Part shown: positions 20,484 through 26,717 of the stretch, piece by piece | How the letters are laid out: the number at the start of each line of letters is the position of its first letter | Position numbering within the stretch: position 1 is the first letter of the stretch | DNA from: a virus | IMG/VR virus record: IMGVR_UViG_3300027796_000298 | Span: 1-31,867 of that record | DNA length: 31,867 nucleotides | Direction: 5' to 3' (one strand) | Notes under the pieces: model-generated | Seen by the model: the letters and a program-made list of their open reading frames with translations, nothing else | What the model was told of the DNA's origin: nothing | Database searches by the model: none | Position numbers and translations under genes: made by a program

Positions 20484-20702
20484 ATGAAAATAAAAATAAT
20501 CGAAGATACAACGATACGCGGTAAAGTAGTTGCGCGCGGCGCGATTATAGATACGGCATTGGGTGCGGACGAAAACGACGTGAAGCTTTTGCTCGATATA
20601 GGCAAAGCAATCGCCGTCAAGGACTCTCCTAAGGTCGAGACCGCCGAAGCGCCTAAAAAAGCGGTAGAGACGCCCGAACCGAAAAAGCCGAGGGTAAAAT
20701 AA
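20484..20702 (+). CDS. Small head-region protein with Lys/Pro/Glu tail
   Basis: A 72-residue protein. The first 50 residues form a small beta-rich unit (K-I-I-E-D-T-T-I-R-G-K-V-V-A-R-G-A-I-I, then D-V-K-L-L-L-D-I-G-K-A), the shape of short phage proteins found between capsid and connector. The rest is a low-complexity tail rich in Lys, Pro, Glu and Ala, ending P-R-V-K. It may decorate the head or help assembly; this is inferred from position. Its stop shares a base with the next start. Confidence 0.65.
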   Translation: MKIKIIEDTTIRGKVVARGAIIDTALGADENDVKLLLDIGKAIAVKDSPKVETAEAPKKAVETPEPKKPRVK

Positions 20703-21229
20703 TGCAATACCCGCTCGACACAAAGCGGATCACAATCGGAGAGCAAGCGCTAATAACGCTTGACGAAGCAAAGGCGCAGTTGCGTATTTTGGACAGTGAG
20801 CTCGACTCAAAAATCACGGCTACGATAGGCGCTGCGATTGAGTTTGCCGAGCGTTTCACGGGGCTTTCTTTGAGGCCATCCACATGGATGGCCTCTTACG
20901 CCCATTGCAGATGGCTAAAGATTTTACGCCGTCCGATAACGGCGGTAAGCAAAATTGAAATTATAAACTATGACGGAGTCGCAACTGAAATCGAAACGTC
21001 AAAATATCGCGTTGATTTAGACGCGGGCGAAATTGTGTTTGTGGACTTGCCCAGCACGGACTCTTATTTGAGCGCGCCGTTGCGCGTATATTTTTCAACG
21101 GGCTACGCAACGGGCATGACGCCCGAAGCCCTAAAACAGGCGGTGCTTATAATCCTGTCGCAATTTTTTGACGAGCGCAACGCGCCCGATACCGAGGCGA
21201 TGGAAAATGTTTTAAAACTTTACAGGTAA
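20702..21229 (+). CDS. Head-tail connector protein, gp6/phiE125 gp8-like
   Basis: A 175-residue protein starting with I-T-L-D-E-A-K-A-Q-L-R-I (18-29), then A-A-I-E-F-A-E-R-F-T-G, R-P-I-T-A-V-S-K-I-E-I, Y-F-S-T-G-Y, and A-L-K-Q-A-V-L-I-I-L-S-Q-F-F-D-E-R near the C-terminus. This is the layout of the gp6-like adaptor (phiE125 gp8 group), which docks beneath the portal ring. It follows the capsid module directly; the other connector genes come only about 3.2 kb later. Confidence 0.82.
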   Translation: MQYPLDTKRITIGEQALITLDEAKAQLRILDSELDSKITATIGAAIEFAERFTGLSLRPSTWMASYAHCRWLKILRRPITAVSKIEIINYDGVATEIETSKYRVDLDAGEIVFVDLPSTDSYLSAPLRVYFSTGYATGMTPEALKQAVLIILSQFFDERNAPDTEAMENVLKLYR

Positions 21230-21232
21230 CAT

Positions 21233-23368
21233 ATGGCAAACGAAAAACAAATACGCATAGCTTGCGACTTTTTAACAAATGCGCCGCGCGCGGTTGTCGA
21301 CCAGATGACCGACGCCAAGCCGTTTTTTTATAGGGCAAATGCTTTGCGTTTTGATTTTGCATTTTTTAATGGCGCCGCGCTTGCGGATACGGCGGACATA
21401 CAAAAGGTTGAGCTTTTAATCAAGCCCGCAAAAAACGGAGATGTGCCCGTGCCGACCGATAGTTACGAGTGGAACGAAATCAAAGGGACGGATGGCGCGG
21501 CCGCCGAGATAGGCGCGCTCACGCTCGAAACATGGGCGGCTAAGAGCGCGCAGCATATCACTTTTGCGCTTACGCCCGCGCAGTCCGTTGATATTGCCGA
21601 GGGCGAAAAATGGATAGTGCTTGCTATTACCTACTCCGATGGCGCGGTAAAAACTTTTTTGGCGGGCATCATTGGTTGCATAGAAGATGGGCTTGGCGCT
21701 ACCACTCCGCCCGAAACGGTGTCGCAGATACGCGATGAAATTTTTCAAGCGGTCGAGGATGTCCAAGATGCCGCGCAAATTTTAACCGATAACGCCGAAA
21801 CGATAGCGGGCTTGCCCGCGCTATTAGAGGCCGCTCAAGACGCTAAGACGGGCGCAGAGGCTGCGCAAAGCGCGGCCGAGACTGCTGCGGCTGATGCAAG
21901 CACCGCAAAGGGCGGGGCGGAAACGGCACAAAGCAACGCCGAATCCGCGGCATCAGATGCGGAGACCGCGGCATCAGAGGCGGCGGCAAGCGCGGCTCTT
22001 GCGCTCTATCGCACTAACCCCACGCCATGTATACAAATATCTAGCGGGTGCGGCACATTGGCGCGCGCTATCAACGGAGGCGCGGGCGCAATATCAATAT
22101 TTGTAGATTGCGATTTTGCAAGCTTTGTAAATCAGCCCATTTGGCAAAGCAACGCTTGGTGCGGGTTTGAGACAGCCTCAAGCTTTAGGTTTGAGGGCAC
22201 GGACACAATAACACTCTCCGAGCCGTTTGTGCGCGGAGATAAACTTTGCGCAGTATTGACGCCGACGTCCGCAAAGATTTACCGCAACTCAACGCTTGTA
22301 GGCTCGGCATCCACGGGGCATGCGTATAACTATTTGAGCTCAATATTTGGCGTCTACGGCGGACAGCTCGCAAGCAACATTTTTTGCTCTCGCTTTTACG
22401 TCGCAAACTTTGATGCCTCGGCAGGCGGTGCGGCATATACACCAACGGATTTTGCAAATAATAGACCGGTGCCGCTTGCTCTCAAATACGGCGGCATACA
22501 ATTTGCAAACGACCCCACGGCATACCCCGTAATAGGCGGCGGCACTACAATAACAGGTCGCGTCAACGCCTACGCAACCGCGTATTATGCACTCGCATAC
22601 AATGCTGGCAAATACCGCCTAACGCTCTCCGCAACGCTGGCGACATCCCTGATGCTCCGATATCGCTTTAATACCCCCATTCCCGCGGGCGTAGCAATTA
22701 CAACGACTATTGGGGCGTCTACATCAAATAAAACGGGCAATACGATTGCCGCCATATTTGGCTATACGGACGGCACATCAAGCGGCGGCTATGGCTTGGG
22801 CACATACGCAGGCGGCACTCGCACAGATACGCTGGCTAAAAATGTTGCCGAGATTTATTTTAGCGCGACAGTTTCGGGCGGCACATGGGAGGCCGCGGAC
22901 TACGTAGAGTTTGGTAACATCAGTGTTACTTGCAGTGGCTTTGAGCTTATTTGCCAAGGCGCGGCGGATTACAAGCAATGGCGCAACGCGGCGCGCAATG
23001 CGTATCAAAATCACGTATCGCTCGAGGGCGTAGTATCATCATACCCCGCGCCGCTTGAGTATACAAACAGCGCGGTAATGAGCTGGGCGGGCACAGCAGA
23101 CACAAAATATTTTATCAGCTCTACGCAAGAGCGCGTGCCTATGTATTGCCGCTACATAATCTATGCGCGCTCAAGCGCGGCTATCAATATAGACATAGGC
23201 TCGGAAAGCTCGACAACCACCTATGCCTCTAATGTTGCGCTCACGGCAAATACATGGGCGGCCGTGGCGACAGCCTTTAAAAACGGTATAAACAACAAGA
23301 CAACAATTACCCCGAAGAGCACCTATACGGGGGTTATAGAGGTAATGGAAAAAGTGGAGTTAATCTAA
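21233..23368 (+). CDS. Large fibre-like virion protein with Ala-rich coiled coil
   Basis: A 711-residue protein. Residues about 1-165 form a beta-rich N-terminal domain. There is then a helical part with D-A-A-Q-I-L-T-D-N-A-E-T and an Ala-rich coiled coil of heptad-like repeats (about 196-256; A-E-A-A-Q-S-A-A-E-T-A, A-S-D-A-E-T-A-A-S-E), as in trimeric phage fibres. The remaining 450 residues are Gly/Ser/Thr-rich beta-structure with repeated T-x-T-T-I and G-x-Y patterns, suitable for a receptor-binding or carbohydrate-binding tip. The protein family is not recognised. The gene lies between connector and lysis genes instead of after the tape measure, so it may be a head fibre or a relocated tail fibre. 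Confidence 0.72.
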   Translation: MANEKQIRIACDFLTNAPRAVVDQMTDAKPFFYRANALRFDFAFFNGAALADTADIQKVELLIKPAKNGDVPVPTDSYEWNEIKGTDGAAAEIGALTLETWAAKSAQHITFALTPAQSVDIAEGEKWIVLAITYSDGAVKTFLAGIIGCIEDGLGATTPPETVSQIRDEIFQAVEDVQDAAQILTDNAETIAGLPALLEAAQDAKTGAEAAQSAAETAAADASTAKGGAETAQSNAESAASDAETAASEAAASAALALYRTNPTPCIQISSGCGTLARAINGGAGAISIFVDCDFASFVNQPIWQSNAWCGFETASSFRFEGTDTITLSEPFVRGDKLCAVLTPTSAKIYRNSTLVGSASTGHAYNYLSSIFGVYGGQLASNIFCSRFYVANFDASAGGAAYTPTDFANNRPVPLALKYGGIQFANDPTAYPVIGGGTTITGRVNAYATAYYALAYNAGKYRLTLSATLATSLMLRYRFNTPIPAGVAITTTIGASTSNKTGNTIAAIFGYTDGTSSGGYGLGTYAGGTRTDTLAKNVAEIYFSATVSGGTWEAADYVEFGNISVTCSGFELICQGAADYKQWRNAARNAYQNHVSLEGVVSSYPAPLEYTNSAVMSWAGTADTKYFISSTQERVPMYCRYIIYARSSAAINIDIGSESSTTTYASNVALTANTWAAVATAFKNGINNKTTITPKSTYTGVIEVMEKVELI

Positions 23369-23571
23369 TGGCAAAAAATATCACAATATCCGACAGCTTT
23401 AAACTCAATATTACGCGCGTTGAAATCGTCGGCGACCTTACGGACGCAAACGGCGACGCCGTAGACAGCGGTAAAACCCGCGTAGTATTTGACGAAGAGT
23501 CAATAAACGAAACTTTTGTAATACCGGCAGACGCCTTAGCGGGCGCAATTTTGCCGCAAGAACAGGAATAA
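23368..23571 (+). CDS. Small hypothetical virion-region protein
   Basis: A 67-residue acidic protein with N-I-T-I-S-D-S-F-K-L-N-I, D-L-T-D-A-N-G-D-A and R-V-V-F-D-E-E-S-I. It looks like a single small beta-sandwich and has no cysteines or membrane segment. It starts in the last base of the fibre gene, so it may be a fibre chaperone or tip protein; this is inferred from position. Confidence 0.6.
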   Translation: MAKNITISDSFKLNITRVEIVGDLTDANGDAVDSGKTRVVFDEESINETFVIPADALAGAILPQEQE

Positions 23572-23576
23572 AAAAC

Positions 23577-23762
23577 ATGAACAAAATCATAAAAATCATA
23601 TTGGCAGTATTGGCGTTTTTGGGCGCAGCCACCACGGCAACGTGGTATGCGTTTGACGGCGACGATGCCACCACCTCCGACATAACGGGTGTAGTGAATA
23701 GCGGTGTTGACGTTTATAACGCCATAACCGCCGACACCGCAACCACCGAGGCGGCTAAGTAA
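23577..23762 (+). CDS. Small membrane or exported protein in the lysis cluster
   Basis: A 61-residue protein with Lys-rich start, a hydrophobic helix (about residues 4-25, I-I-L-A-V-L-A-F-L-G-A-A) and a Thr/Asp/Ala-rich acidic tail. It is adjacent to the spanin and holin genes, so a lysis role (second holin, antiholin or signal-anchored protein) is possible. The tail is not like any endolysin. Its stop shares a base with the i-spanin start. Confidence 0.6.
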   Translation: MNKIIKIILAVLAFLGAATTATWYAFDGDDATTSDITGVVNSGVDVYNAITADTATTEAAK

Positions 23763-24028
23763 TGCTAGCGGCCGTCACAGCTTTTTTACAGGCTTTGGCG
23801 GCCGCTTTGACCGCCTACGCAAAACATATAGAGTTTGAAATCAAATATAAACCCGTAGAGCTATACCAAAATTATGTCGCACAAATCGAAAAAATCGAAT
23901 CGGAAATTTACGCACTGCGCGCTGCGGGCGGCGCTAATGCTAACAGCCGCGCTGACTCTTTGCGCTTGCGCGTCGAGCAACTCAACGCCCAGCTTAAACA
24001 TATATCAGGCCTCATCCCTAACGATTGA
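23762..24028 (+). CDS. Inner-membrane spanin (Rz-like)
   Basis: An 88-residue protein with an N-terminal hydrophobic helix (about 2-19) and a long periplasmic coiled coil (V-E-L-Y-Q-N-Y-V-A-Q-I-E-K-I-E-S-E-I, then L-R-L-R-V-E-Q-L-N-A-Q-L). This is the shape of an i-spanin. The outer-membrane partner starts inside this gene in another frame, exactly the Rz/Rz1 arrangement of Gram-negative phages. The pair disrupts the outer membrane at the end of lysis. Confidence 0.72.
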   Translation: MLAAVTAFLQALAAALTAYAKHIEFEIKYKPVELYQNYVAQIEKIESEIYALRAAGGANANSRADSLRLRVEQLNAQLKHISGLIPND

Positions 24029-24149
24029 GGCGGGCACACAAATACAAACGGTCGACGGCGTATATACCGCGCAGACCCGCGAGACATGGTATAGCGCAAG
24101 CAATTATTTAACGCTCGAAGAAAAATATTTGAAGCTACTCGCCCAATGA
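23874..24149 (+). CDS. Outer-membrane lipoprotein spanin (Rz1-like), nested in the Rz frame
   Basis: A 91-residue frame with a basic start, a hydrophobic core (about 17-29) and a lipobox-like L-C-A-C, so Cys32 would be lipidated (Cys30 is less likely). The mature part contains I-E-A-G-T-x-I-x-T-x-D-G-V-Y-T-A-Q-T-R-E-T-W-Y-S-A, a pattern I recognise from phage Rz1-like lipoproteins (D-G-x-Y-x-A-x-x-x-E-x-W-H/Y-S). It overlaps the i-spanin gene by 155 bases in another frame and ends in the start of the holin gene. It would connect to the i-spanin across the periplasm. Confidence 0.78.
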   Translation: MSHKSKKSNRKFTHCALRAALMLTAALTLCACASSNSTPSLNIYQASSLTIEAGTQIQTVDGVYTAQTRETWYSASNYLTLEEKYLKLLAQ

Positions 24150-24388
24150 AAGCAGACATCGCAATAATTTTTGGCAATATAACAACCACGGGAAGCGCGG
24201 TATTTGCCACACTTAATGCCGCGGATTACCGCGCATGGTTTGGCGTATTGGTTGGACTCGCTATAACAGCGGTGCCCGTATATTACAAGCGCAAGACCGC
24301 AAGGAGAGAGCTTGATGAAGCGGACGCGCGGGCAGAATTAGCGCGGCTCAAGCTCGAAGACTGGCGCGCGAATCGCGAAAAAAAATGA
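24146..24388 (+). CDS. Holin candidate
   Basis: An 80-residue protein with a soluble N-terminus, one clear hydrophobic helix (about 31-47, W-F-G-V-L-V-G-L-A-I-T-A-V-P-V-Y-Y) and a highly charged C-terminal half (K-R-K-T-A-R-R-E-L-D-E-A). This resembles the T7-like class II holins and sits right after the spanins. It would permeabilise the inner membrane at lysis time. Both ends overlap neighbours by four bases. Confidence 0.75.
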   Translation: MKADIAIIFGNITTTGSAVFATLNAADYRAWFGVLVGLAITAVPVYYKRKTARRELDEADARAELARLKLEDWRANREKK

Positions 24389-24702
24389 ACACCTCTACTA
24401 CATATAAAACAAAAGTCATATTTAAGCGCACCACAAGCGAAGATGCAAACGGTGCGCCCATATGGAGTGTGTTTTATACGGAGTATGCAAATGTTAAATA
24501 TGGCAGCGCAACAGAATCATTTAGCGATGAGAGCGCGCGAAGATACAGGGAGCTAACCGCAGACGCAACGCTGCGCAAAACCGCAAAGGCTTTGCAGCTT
24601 ACCAATCTTGATAAGGCGCAAATAGGCGCAAATGAATTTGATATCTTGGCGGTTTGCGAAGACGAAAACGAAGTGAAGATATTTTTAAAGACGTGCAAAT
24701 AA
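24385..24702 (+). CDS. Head closure / head-tail adaptor
   Basis: A 105-residue, beta-rich protein with T-Y-K-T-K-V-I-F-K-R, A-N-G-A-P-I-W-S-V-F-Y-T-E-Y-A-N-V-K, and A-N-E-F-D-I-L-A-V-C-E-D. The size, the T-x-D-A-N-G-x-x-x-x-x-W opening and the position match the SPP1 gp16-like adaptor family. It would close the portal channel below the connector. It overlaps the holin gene by four bases. Confidence 0.75.
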   Translation: MNTSTTYKTKVIFKRTTSEDANGAPIWSVFYTEYANVKYGSATESFSDESARRYRELTADATLRKTAKALQLTNLDKAQIGANEFDILAVCEDENEVKIFLKTCK

Positions 24703-24703
24703 A

Positions 24704-25204
24704 ATGTCCGACTATATTAAAGTTAATTTTGTCATACCGGCCGAAGTAAAGGCGGCTTTTAAAAAGTTGCCGCTTAAGGCCGCAGTGCATTGCGTAAAAG
24801 AGGGGGTAACCCCGATATTAACAGACACGCGCAAAACCGCGCGCGCACTAGCCCCCCGCAAATCAGGCCTTTTAAAAAAATCAATCACTCGCAAAATCAA
24901 AATTTATACAGATTTTAATTCTGTGATTTCTGGCTTTTATGGCGGGGTGGGTATAGACTCATCTGTAAGCGGCAAGGTCAATCGCGGCAAACGCAAGGTG
25001 TTTGCGCGTCCGTCTAAATACGCGCATTTGGTAGAGGATGGGCACGTCATCGTGCGCAATAAAAAAGTTGTAGGACAAGTCGCTCCTAAACATTTTATGC
25101 GTCCTGCGGTTGCGCAACTCGGCGAAGACTTGGGCGCGGGTCGTTTGATGGATAAATTTATAGAGGGCGTTAAAAAAACAATCGCAAAAAGCGGAGCAAA
25201 ATAA
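24704..25204 (+). CDS. HK97 gp10-like head-tail joining protein
   Basis: A 166-residue basic protein with A-A-F-K-K-L-P, A-R-A-L-A-P-R-K-S-G-L-L-K-K-S-I (47-62), Y-A-H-L-V-E-D-G-H and A-P-K-H-F-M-R-P-A-V near the C-terminus. These are the hallmark segments of the HK97 gp10 family (A-P-x-x-T/S-G-x-L-x-x-S-I; Y-A-x-x-V-E-x-G; F-x-R-P-A). It takes part in joining heads and tails. It is preceded by the adaptor and followed by a DUF3168-like gene, the normal order. Confidence 0.88.
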   Translation: MSDYIKVNFVIPAEVKAAFKKLPLKAAVHCVKEGVTPILTDTRKTARALAPRKSGLLKKSITRKIKIYTDFNSVISGFYGGVGIDSSVSGKVNRGKRKVFARPSKYAHLVEDGHVIVRNKKVVGQVAPKHFMRPAVAQLGEDLGAGRLMDKFIEGVKKTIAKSGAK

Positions 25205-25590
25205 TGATAATTTTGGAGACAGTCATAGGCGCATTAAAGGCCGACGCGCAATTAAGCGCGATAGTCGGCGCTCGCATTTATGCGTCTCAGGCGGCACAAA
25301 ATGCCGCGCTCCCTTGCATCGTGGCCGACGTTGTAAGCGATACTCTCTTTGAGCGCTACTTAGACCGCAAGGGCAGCGGACACCGCGCAGCATTGCGCAT
25401 CAAGTGCATTGCCGACGGTTACAAGCAGCGCCTCGCTTTGGGCGATCACGTCGAGCGCATAATAAACGCTCTCGAAAGTAACACAGAAAACATTTTGCGT
25501 TCAGAGGCCGAAGGTCCCGCGTCGTCATGGGACGACGACACCGAACACTATACGGCGGCTCTTGACGCGGAAATCGATTATAACAAATAA
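25204..25590 (+). CDS. Tail completion protein, DUF3168-like
   Basis: A 128-residue protein with a helical opening (V-I-G-A-L-K-A-D-A-Q-L), G-A-R-I-Y, a buried Leu/Pro-C-I-V-A-D-V strand, R-A-A-L-R-I-K-C and a terminal A-A-L-D-A-E-I-D-Y. This fits the DUF3168/gp9-type tail terminator, which caps the tail tube before it joins the head. It overlaps the previous gene's stop by one base. Confidence 0.8.
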   Translation: MIILETVIGALKADAQLSAIVGARIYASQAAQNAALPCIVADVVSDTLFERYLDRKGSGHRAALRIKCIADGYKQRLALGDHVERIINALESNTENILRSEAEGPASSWDDDTEHYTAALDAEIDYNK

Positions 25591-25604
25591 ATCAAAGGTA
25601 TACC

Positions 25605-26036
25605 ATGAGCAAAATAGGTAATAAATCAAAGTTGTACATCTCCGAAAATCCCAGCAACGCAACGCCGACTTGGACACAAATCCTCGGCGCTATAAACATC
25701 ACGCCGCCCGCGCAAGACCGTAATGCGGTGGACTTGCCGGTGCTTGACCAAGAAGATGACTTAATGCAGCGCACCCTCGGCTCTCGCAACGGCGGAGACC
25801 TCGCGTTTTCGGTGGGCGAAGTCGCCAGCGATACGGGTTTTGCGGCCTTGCAAGATGCGCTCGAATCGGGCGACGTTGTCGGTTTTAAAATCGTCGGCAG
25901 CGACTCAAAAAATGTATCTTATCTTAATTGCGAGGTGCAAAAGGTTGCCGAGGGCGAACGCAGCACGGACGGCCGCGTAACCTTTGAATGCGGCGCAATC
26001 GTCAACTCGCTGGGTGTTGCCGGCACGGAGGCATAA
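25605..26036 (+). CDS. Major tail (tube) protein
   Basis: A 143-residue protein with G-A-I-N-I-T-P-P-A-Q-D-R-N-A-V-D, a G-G-D-L-A-F-S-V strand, and G-R-V-T-F-E-C-G-A-I near the end. Its size, beta-sandwich pattern and place between tail completion and chaperone genes suit a siphophage tube protein. No sheath gene follows, so the tail is non-contractile. An AAAGGTA ribosome site stands before the ATG. Confidence 0.75.
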   Translation: MSKIGNKSKLYISENPSNATPTWTQILGAINITPPAQDRNAVDLPVLDQEDDLMQRTLGSRNGGDLAFSVGEVASDTGFAALQDALESGDVVGFKIVGSDSKNVSYLNCEVQKVAEGERSTDGRVTFECGAIVNSLGVAGTEA

Positions 26037-26040
26037 TTTT

Positions 26041-26304
26041 ATGCAAAAGATAAAAATCAAATATAAGGGCAAGGCGCAAGAAGTTGAATTGCGCCGCTCA
26101 ATACTCTTGCGCTTAGAGGCGCAAGGGATAACGCTTGCGACGTTTCAAGAGGCGCCGATAAAAGCGACGGCAACTTTGGCAAAGTTGCTTTTAGGCACAG
26201 ATGACAGCCTCGAAGATGTCTACGACAACGCCGACATGGGCGACGTCCAAAAGGCGATTGAGGCGCTTTTTTCGCCCGCAAATTTTGCGCCTGCGCGAAA
26301 GTAG
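26041..26304 (+). CDS. Tail assembly chaperone, short form (gpG-like)
   Basis: An 87-residue protein with a beta-hairpin start (I-K-I-K-Y-K-G-K-A-Q-E-V-E-L) and a helical rest (L-A-K-L-L-L-G-T-D-D-S, Q-K-A-I-E-A-L-F). It precedes a longer frame that has no good start, followed by the tape measure: the classic gpG/gpGT arrangement. The last codons before the stop are C-G-A A-A-G T-A-G, which contain an A-AAG slip site. Confidence 0.72.
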   Translation: MQKIKIKYKGKAQEVELRRSILLRLEAQGITLATFQEAPIKATATLAKLLLGTDDSLEDVYDNADMGDVQKAIEALFSPANFAPARK

Positions 26305-26717
26305 AGGGGCGTGATACTCTCGCGTATGAAAGGGCTTTTGCGCTCGTAGAGTTGGGGCTTAGTCTCGACTCCTACGACGCGCTTGAGTCGCGCGATTTCG
26401 CAACACTCATACAGGTTTTTAATGAGCGTGAAGCCCGCAAGCAGGCGGCGGCTAATGCGCAGACAGAGGCCTTGATGGGGTTGATGGATGCGCATTTTGC
26501 ATTGTTACGCAGGGACTTTTCTTTGGCAAATTTCAAAGGCGCGGAGAAAAATATTGAAAAATATTTGTTGATAAAACCGAAAGGCGCGCCGCAAAAAAAA
26601 GGTTGGAGCGACAAACAAATAGACGCATGGATAGCGTCGGTGCACCGCGTGGCGGAAAAACGTAAAAAGGGAAAAATACAAAATGGCAAAAATAAAAATA
26701 GCTACGCTAAACTTTGA
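26301..26717 (+). CDS. Tail assembly chaperone extension (gpT part), reached by -1 frameshift
   Basis: This frame is open from 26262 to 26717, but its only start-like codon is a TTG at 26352 with a poor ribosome site. A ribosome slipping back one base on the AAG codon before the short form's TAG would continue here as V-E-G-R-D-T-L-A-Y-E-R-A-F-A. The 138 residues after the slip are helical, with F-N-E-R-E-A-R-K-Q-A-A, Q-I-D-A-W-I-A-S-V and a basic end. The gpGT product brings the tape measure and tube subunits together. It overlaps the tape measure start by 35 bases. Confidence 0.65.
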   Translation, partial: VEGRDTLAYERAFALVELGLSLDSYDALESRDFATLIQVFNEREARKQAAANAQTEALMGLMDAHFALLRRDFSLANFKGAEKNIEKYLLIKPKGAPQKKGWSDKQIDAWIASVHRVAEKRKKGKIQNGKNKNSYAKL

